DNA of 64,000 nucleotides, from positions 62,001 to 126,000 of the forward strand of contig CACJNI010000001.1 of assembly GCA_902594705.1 (NCBI GenBank). Direction: 5' to 3'. This document shows positions 60,431 through 64,000 of the stretch, in pieces; the stretch's first letter is position 1, and each line of letters opens with the position of its first letter. Position numbers and translations under genes: made by a program. The notes under the pieces were generated by a model. That model worked only from the letters and a program-made list of their open reading frames with translations, did no database searches and was not told where the DNA came from. The DNA is from an uncultured Pelagibacteraceae bacterium (lineage in GTDB: Bacteria; Pseudomonadota; Alphaproteobacteria; Pelagibacterales; Pelagibacteraceae).

Positions 60431-61618
60431 TTATCCTAAATCCTCACAAAACTTTTTAATTCTAGACATTGCTATTTTAAGTTTTGCCATTGAAGTCGCA
60501 TATGAAATTCTAAAATATCCGTCTAAACCAAATGCTGAGCCCTGAACAGCTGCAACATTTTGTTTTTCTAAAAGCTTTTGGACAAAATCAGTATCTTTTT
60601 TAAGTTTCGTTCTTTTATTTAAAAGTTTTTTACAATTCGGAAATACGTAAAATGCACCATTAGGTTTTAAACAGCTAATACCATCAATATTATTTAAACT
60701 TTTTACAACAAAATCTCTTCTTTCTTTAAATGATTTTGCTCTTTTCTTAATAAAGTCTTGTTTTCCATTCAGAGCTTCAACAGCTGCTGCTTGACTAATT
60801 GACGAAGGATTCGAAGTTGACTGAGATTGAATTTTTCTAATTGCAGAAATTATTTCTTTTGGTCCAGCTGCATAACCAATTCTCCATCCAGTCATTGCAT
60901 ATGACTTGCTTACCCCATTCATTGTTAATGTTCGAGATTTTAATTTTGAAATTTGTGCAATAGTAAAGAATTTAAAATTATCATATTTAACATGCTCATA
61001 AATATCATCGCTCAAAATGTGAACTTTTTTGTTTTTGATTAAAACCTTAGCTAATTTTTGAATTTCTGATTTGCTGTATCCAGATCCAGTTGGATTAGAT
61101 GGTGAGTTAAGGATGATCCATTTCGTTCTTTTTGTAATTGCAGCTTTTAATTTTGCAGGTGTAATTTTAAATTCATCTTTTTCATCACATTTTACTATTT
61201 TTGGTTTTCCTCCTGCTAAGAAAACCATATCCGGATATGAAACCCAGAATGGAGCAGGAATAATAACTTCATCTCCTTTATTTAAAGTTGCCATAAAAGT
61301 GTTATAGAGAACTTGTTTCCCTCCAGTTCCAACTGTGATTTCATCTATTTTATAATTTAGTTTATTTTCTCTTTTAAATTTTTTTAAAATTGCTTTTTTT
61401 AATGCTGGAGTTCCATCAACTGCTGTATACTTTGTATCTCCGTCTCTTATTGCTTTAATAGCTGCATTTTTAACATTGATAGGAGTATCAAAATCTGGTT
61501 CCCCTGCCCCAAGTCCAACTACATCTTTTCCTGCAGCTCTTAATTCTCTTGCCTTTTGAGTAACTGCAATTGTTGGGGATGGTTTAATTCTTTTTAAATT
61601 ATTAGATATTATGCTCAT
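60431..61618 (-). CDS. Class I aspartate aminotransferase
   Basis: The 395-aa PLP enzyme is of the AspC/AatA Ib type common in alphaproteobacteria, transferring amino groups between aspartate and 2-oxoglutarate. Visible landmarks are SPTIAVTQKARELRAAGKDV, GAGEPDFDTP, DGTPALKKAI, APFWVSYPDM, NSPSNPTGSGYS, SDDIYEHV and the PLP lysine in NGVSKSYAMTGWRIGY (Lys238). Some members of this group also act on prephenate, which cannot be excluded here. It is divergent from uvrB with 36 bases between the starts. Confidence 0.92.
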   Translation of the reverse strand: MSIISNNLKRIKPSPTIAVTQKARELRAAGKDVVGLGAGEPDFDTPINVKNAAIKAIRDGDTKYTAVDGTPALKKAILKKFKRENKLNYKIDEITVGTGGKQVLYNTFMATLNKGDEVIIPAPFWVSYPDMVFLAGGKPKIVKCDEKDEFKITPAKLKAAITKRTKWIILNSPSNPTGSGYSKSEIQKLAKVLIKNKKVHILSDDIYEHVKYDNFKFFTIAQISKLKSRTLTMNGVSKSYAMTGWRIGYAAGPKEIISAIRKIQSQSTSNPSSISQAAAVEALNGKQDFIKKRAKSFKERRDFVVKSLNNIDGISCLKPNGAFYVFPNCKKLLNKRTKLKKDTDFVQKLLEKQNVAAVQGSAFGLDGYFRISYATSMAKLKIAMSRIKKFCEDLG

Positions 61619-61654
61619 TGAATTATGAAATTATTCAATTACGTTGTTTAATAT

Positions 61655-63829
61655 ATGGAGAATACATATCAAGACCTAATTACAGACATTCAGAGCAAAA
61701 ACCCAAAAATCGGTGGAAAACTCGAAGGTGGAAAAAAATTCAAAATAAAGTCAGATTTTACCCCGGCTGGTGACCAGCCAGATGCAATTAAAAGGCTTGT
61801 CCAAGGAGCTAAAAAAAATGAGTTTAATCAAGTATTATTAGGAGTAACTGGATCTGGAAAAACTTTTACAATGGCAAAAGTTATAGAAGCTACGAATAGA
61901 CCAGCGTTAATATTGGCACCAAATAAAACTTTAGCAGCTCAACTTTACGGTGAGATGAAAACTTTTTTTCCAGATAATGCTGTTGAGTATTTTGTATCTT
62001 ACTATGATTATTACACTCCAGAAGCTTACGTACCAAGATCAGATACTTACATCGAAAAAGAAGCTTCTATAAACGAGCAGATTGATAGAATGAGACACTC
62101 GGCAACAAGATCTCTTCTTGAAAGAGACGATGTTTTAATAGTTGCAAGTGTTTCTTGTATTTATGGTTTGGGATCAGTTGAAGCTTACAGCAAAATGACT
62201 TTAACTCTTCAGAAAAACTACGAATATAATAGAGAACAAGTAATAAAATCTCTTGTTGCTCTTCAGTATAAGAGAAATGATCAAAATTTTTTTAGAGGAA
62301 CATTTAGGGCAAGGGGAGAATATTTAGAAATATTTCCATCTCATCTAGAGGATAGAGCATGGAGACTAAGTTTATTTGGTGATAAACTTGAGAAGATTGA
62401 GGAATTTGATCCTTTGACAGGAGATCAGGTTAGAGATCTTAGTCTAGTAAAAGTTTATGCTAATTCTCATTACATCACTCCTAAACCAACTGTAGAACAA
62501 GCAATCATAAAAATAAGAAAAGAATTAGAGGAGACTTTAAAAAAACATAAAGCAGAAAACAAGTTATTAGAGGCGCAAAGATTAGAAGAGAGAACTAAAT
62601 TTGATTTAGAAATGATTGAGGCAACCGGATCTTGTGCAGGAATTGAAAATTACTCAAGATTTTTATCTGGTAGAAAACCAGGAGAGCCACCTCCTACCCT
62701 TTTTGAATATTTTCCTGATAACACATTAGTTTTTGTAGACGAGTCTCATGTTACAGTTCCTCAACTTAATGGGATGTTTAAGGGAGATAGATCTCGAAAA
62801 AGCACATTGGCTGAATACGGTTTTAGATTGCCTTCTTGCATGGACAATAGACCTTTAAAATTTGAAGAGTGGGATTTGATGAGAACTCAAACTGTATTTG
62901 TTTCAGCAACTCCTGGCCCGTGGGAGTTAGAACAAACTAAAGGCAAGTTTATTGATCAGGTAATAAGACCTACAGGATTAATAGATCCACCAGTTGAGAT
63001 TAGACCAGCAAAAAATCAAGTAGACGACCTTATGCATGAATGTAAAAAAGTAGTTGAAAATAATTATAGAGTTTTAGTTACAACACTTACAAAAAAAATG
63101 GCAGAGGATTTAACCGAGTATCTTCATGAAAATGGAATAAAAGTAAGATACCTTCATTCTGACATAGATACACTTGAGAGAATAGAGATTATGAGAGATC
63201 TTAGAATGGGTGTATTTGATGTTCTAGTTGGAATAAATCTATTAAGAGAAGGTTTAGACATTCCAGAATGTGCATTAGTTGGAATACTTGATGCTGATAA
63301 AGAAGGATTTTTGCGATCAGAAACTTCACTAATTCAAACAATAGGAAGAGCCGCAAGAAATGTAGATGGAAAGGTTATTCTCTATGCCGATAAGGAAACA
63401 AAAAGTATAAAGAAAGCAATTAAAGAAACTGAGAGAAGAAGAAAGATTCAATTAGATTACAATAAGAAAAATAAAATCGATGCTAAATCTGTAAAAAAAG
63501 AAATAAGTGATATTTTAGAAAGTGTTTACGAGAAAGATTACGTCAAAATAAGCGAAGGTTCCAATATTGGCGGTAACCTTAAGAAACACTTAAAAGGATT
63601 AGACAAAAAGATGAAGGAAGCTGCATCTAATCTGGAATTTGAAGAAGCTGCTAAAATTAGAGATGAAATGAGAAAACTTCAAAGTACTGAATTAGAAATT
63701 ACTTTAAACCCCAAAATTAGACAGTACGATGTTAAAAATAAAATTTATCCCAAAGGTAGATCAACACTAGGTATGCCTGGCACAAGGGTCACAAAAAAAA
63801 GAGATAAAAAATGGAAGCACGGAAGATAA
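61655..63829 (+). CDS. uvrB: Excinuclease ABC subunit UvrB
   Basis: UvrB is the damage-verifying helicase-like subunit of nucleotide-excision repair. The 724-aa protein has Walker [11 protein letters not shown], the beta-hairpin [43 protein letters not shown], helicase motifs ending in [26 protein letters not shown] and QTIGRAARN, and the C-terminal UVR domain ([23 protein letters not shown]) that binds UvrC. It is complete. The next gene begins inside its last 19 bases. Confidence 0.97.
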   Translation: MENTYQDLITDIQSKNPKIGGKLEGGKKFKIKSDFTPAGDQPDAIKRLVQGAKKNEFNQVLLGVTGSGKTFTMAKVIEATNRPALILAPNKTLAAQLYGEMKTFFPDNAVEYFVSYYDYYTPEAYVPRSDTYIEKEASINEQIDRMRHSATRSLLERDDVLIVASVSCIYGLGSVEAYSKMTLTLQKNYEYNREQVIKSLVALQYKRNDQNFFRGTFRARGEYLEIFPSHLEDRAWRLSLFGDKLEKIEEFDPLTGDQVRDLSLVKVYANSHYITPKPTVEQAIIKIRKELEETLKKHKAENKLLEAQRLEERTKFDLEMIEATGSCAGIENYSRFLSGRKPGEPPPTLFEYFPDNTLVFVDESHVTVPQLNGMFKGDRSRKSTLAEYGFRLPSCMDNRPLKFEEWDLMRTQTVFVSATPGPWELEQTKGKFIDQVIRPTGLIDPPVEIRPAKNQVDDLMHECKKVVENNYRVLVTTLTKKMAEDLTEYLHENGIKVRYLHSDIDTLERIEIMRDLRMGVFDVLVGINLLREGLDIPECALVGILDADKEGFLRSETSLIQTIGRAARNVDGKVILYADKETKSIKKAIKETERRRKIQLDYNKKNKIDAKSVKKEISDILESVYEKDYVKISEGSNIGGNLKKHLKGLDKKMKEAASNLEFEEAAKIRDEMRKLQSTELEITLNPKIRQYDVKNKIYPKGRSTLGMPGTRVTKKRDKKWKHGR

Positions 63830-64000
63830 TAATTACTGGAGCAGCAACTCGAATGGGGGCTGCAATAGCTAAAAAATTATCTGGGCCTAATATTGAAATT
63901 GTTATCCATTATAACAAATCAAAGTCCAAAGCAGAAAGTCTTAAAAAAGATTTAAATAAAAGTGGTACAAAAATTTATTTGGTAAAAGCAGATTTAACTA
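63811..64000 (+). CDS. Short-chain dehydrogenase, start only (runs off window)
   Basis: An ATG at 63811, inside the end of uvrB, opens a frame of 63 codons that reaches the right edge. It begins [20 protein letters not shown], with a glycine-rich cofactor loop, followed by [19 protein letters not shown] and a strand ending KADLT. This is the N-terminal Rossmann unit of an SDR protein, most like the FolM/pteridine reductase type. The catalytic part lies outside the window. Confidence 0.75.
   Translation, partial: MEARKIIITGAATRMGAAIAKKLSGPNIEIVIHYNKSKSKAESLKKDLNKSGTKIYLVKADLT

Overview
The window is a very AT-rich, densely packed bacterial segment. Many genes overlap by 1 to 25 bases, intergenic gaps are tiny, and start codons are ATG with some GTG and TTG. 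Gene content and order (amidase - rnpB - mraZ - division and cell-wall cluster - lpxC - bamD - ligA; rpoD - dnaG - yqeY beside carAB) and the protein sequences suggest an alphaproteobacterium of the SAR11/Pelagibacterales type. This is an inference from style and synteny; no database search was possible.

Layout. (1) 1-6511: the 5' part of an AsmA-like gene that runs off the left edge (minus), a uvrD-type helicase and an M24 aminopeptidase (plus), then ligA (minus). (2) 4502-25610: one long minus-strand cluster for cell division and peptidoglycan synthesis, read right to left as mraZ, ftsZ, rsmH, ftsL, ftsI, a fused murE-murF, mraY, murD, ftsW, murG, murC, murB, ddl, ftsQ, ftsA, then lpxC, bamD, ligA. 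ftsZ has moved from its usual place after ftsA to second position, directly behind mraZ. The mraZ promoter carries three TGGG boxes at 10-bp spacing that look like a MraZ operator. (3) 25738-29347: the RNase P RNA gene, a cytoplasmic-looking AmpD/AmiD-type amidase, mlaA and mlaC, a CIA30-domain protein and a small membrane protein.

(4) 29449-47621 is the accessory part and looks like an integrated element of about 18 kb. It starts at an intact CAU-anticodon tRNA gene and ends at a perfect 40-bp copy of the 5' half of that tRNA. Just inside both ends lies the same 22-bp motif in the same orientation, as expected for integrase arm sites flanking a tRNA core. No integrase is present. The cargo is two exported proteins with C-terminal CHAT (caspase-like) protease domains (1034 and 1428 aa, the second with PDZ domains). 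Converging on them is a seven-gene operon: a CII-like putative regulator, a PrsW-type intramembrane protease, a pentameric ligand-gated ion channel with an N-terminal PDZ-like domain, a trypsin-like protease with seven exact 13-residue calcium-loop repeats, and three related small exported two-cysteine proteins. I consider this CHAT / PDZ / ion channel / protease set the best candidate for an undescribed, envelope-located sensing and proteolysis system. The right half of the element holds small peptide genes, a DUF2130 protein, a second CII-like protein, a possible small RNA and a GIY-YIG/NUMOD homing-type endonuclease.

(5) 47671-64000: ordinary core genes: tRNA-Val, rpoD, dnaG (with a degraded zinc-binding motif), yqeY, carA-carB, a 2OG-Fe(II) oxygenase with an ELM1-type protein, trxB, an NAD-dependent reductase, a PsiE-like protein, an aspartate aminotransferase, uvrB, and the start of a short-chain dehydrogenase gene cut by the right edge.
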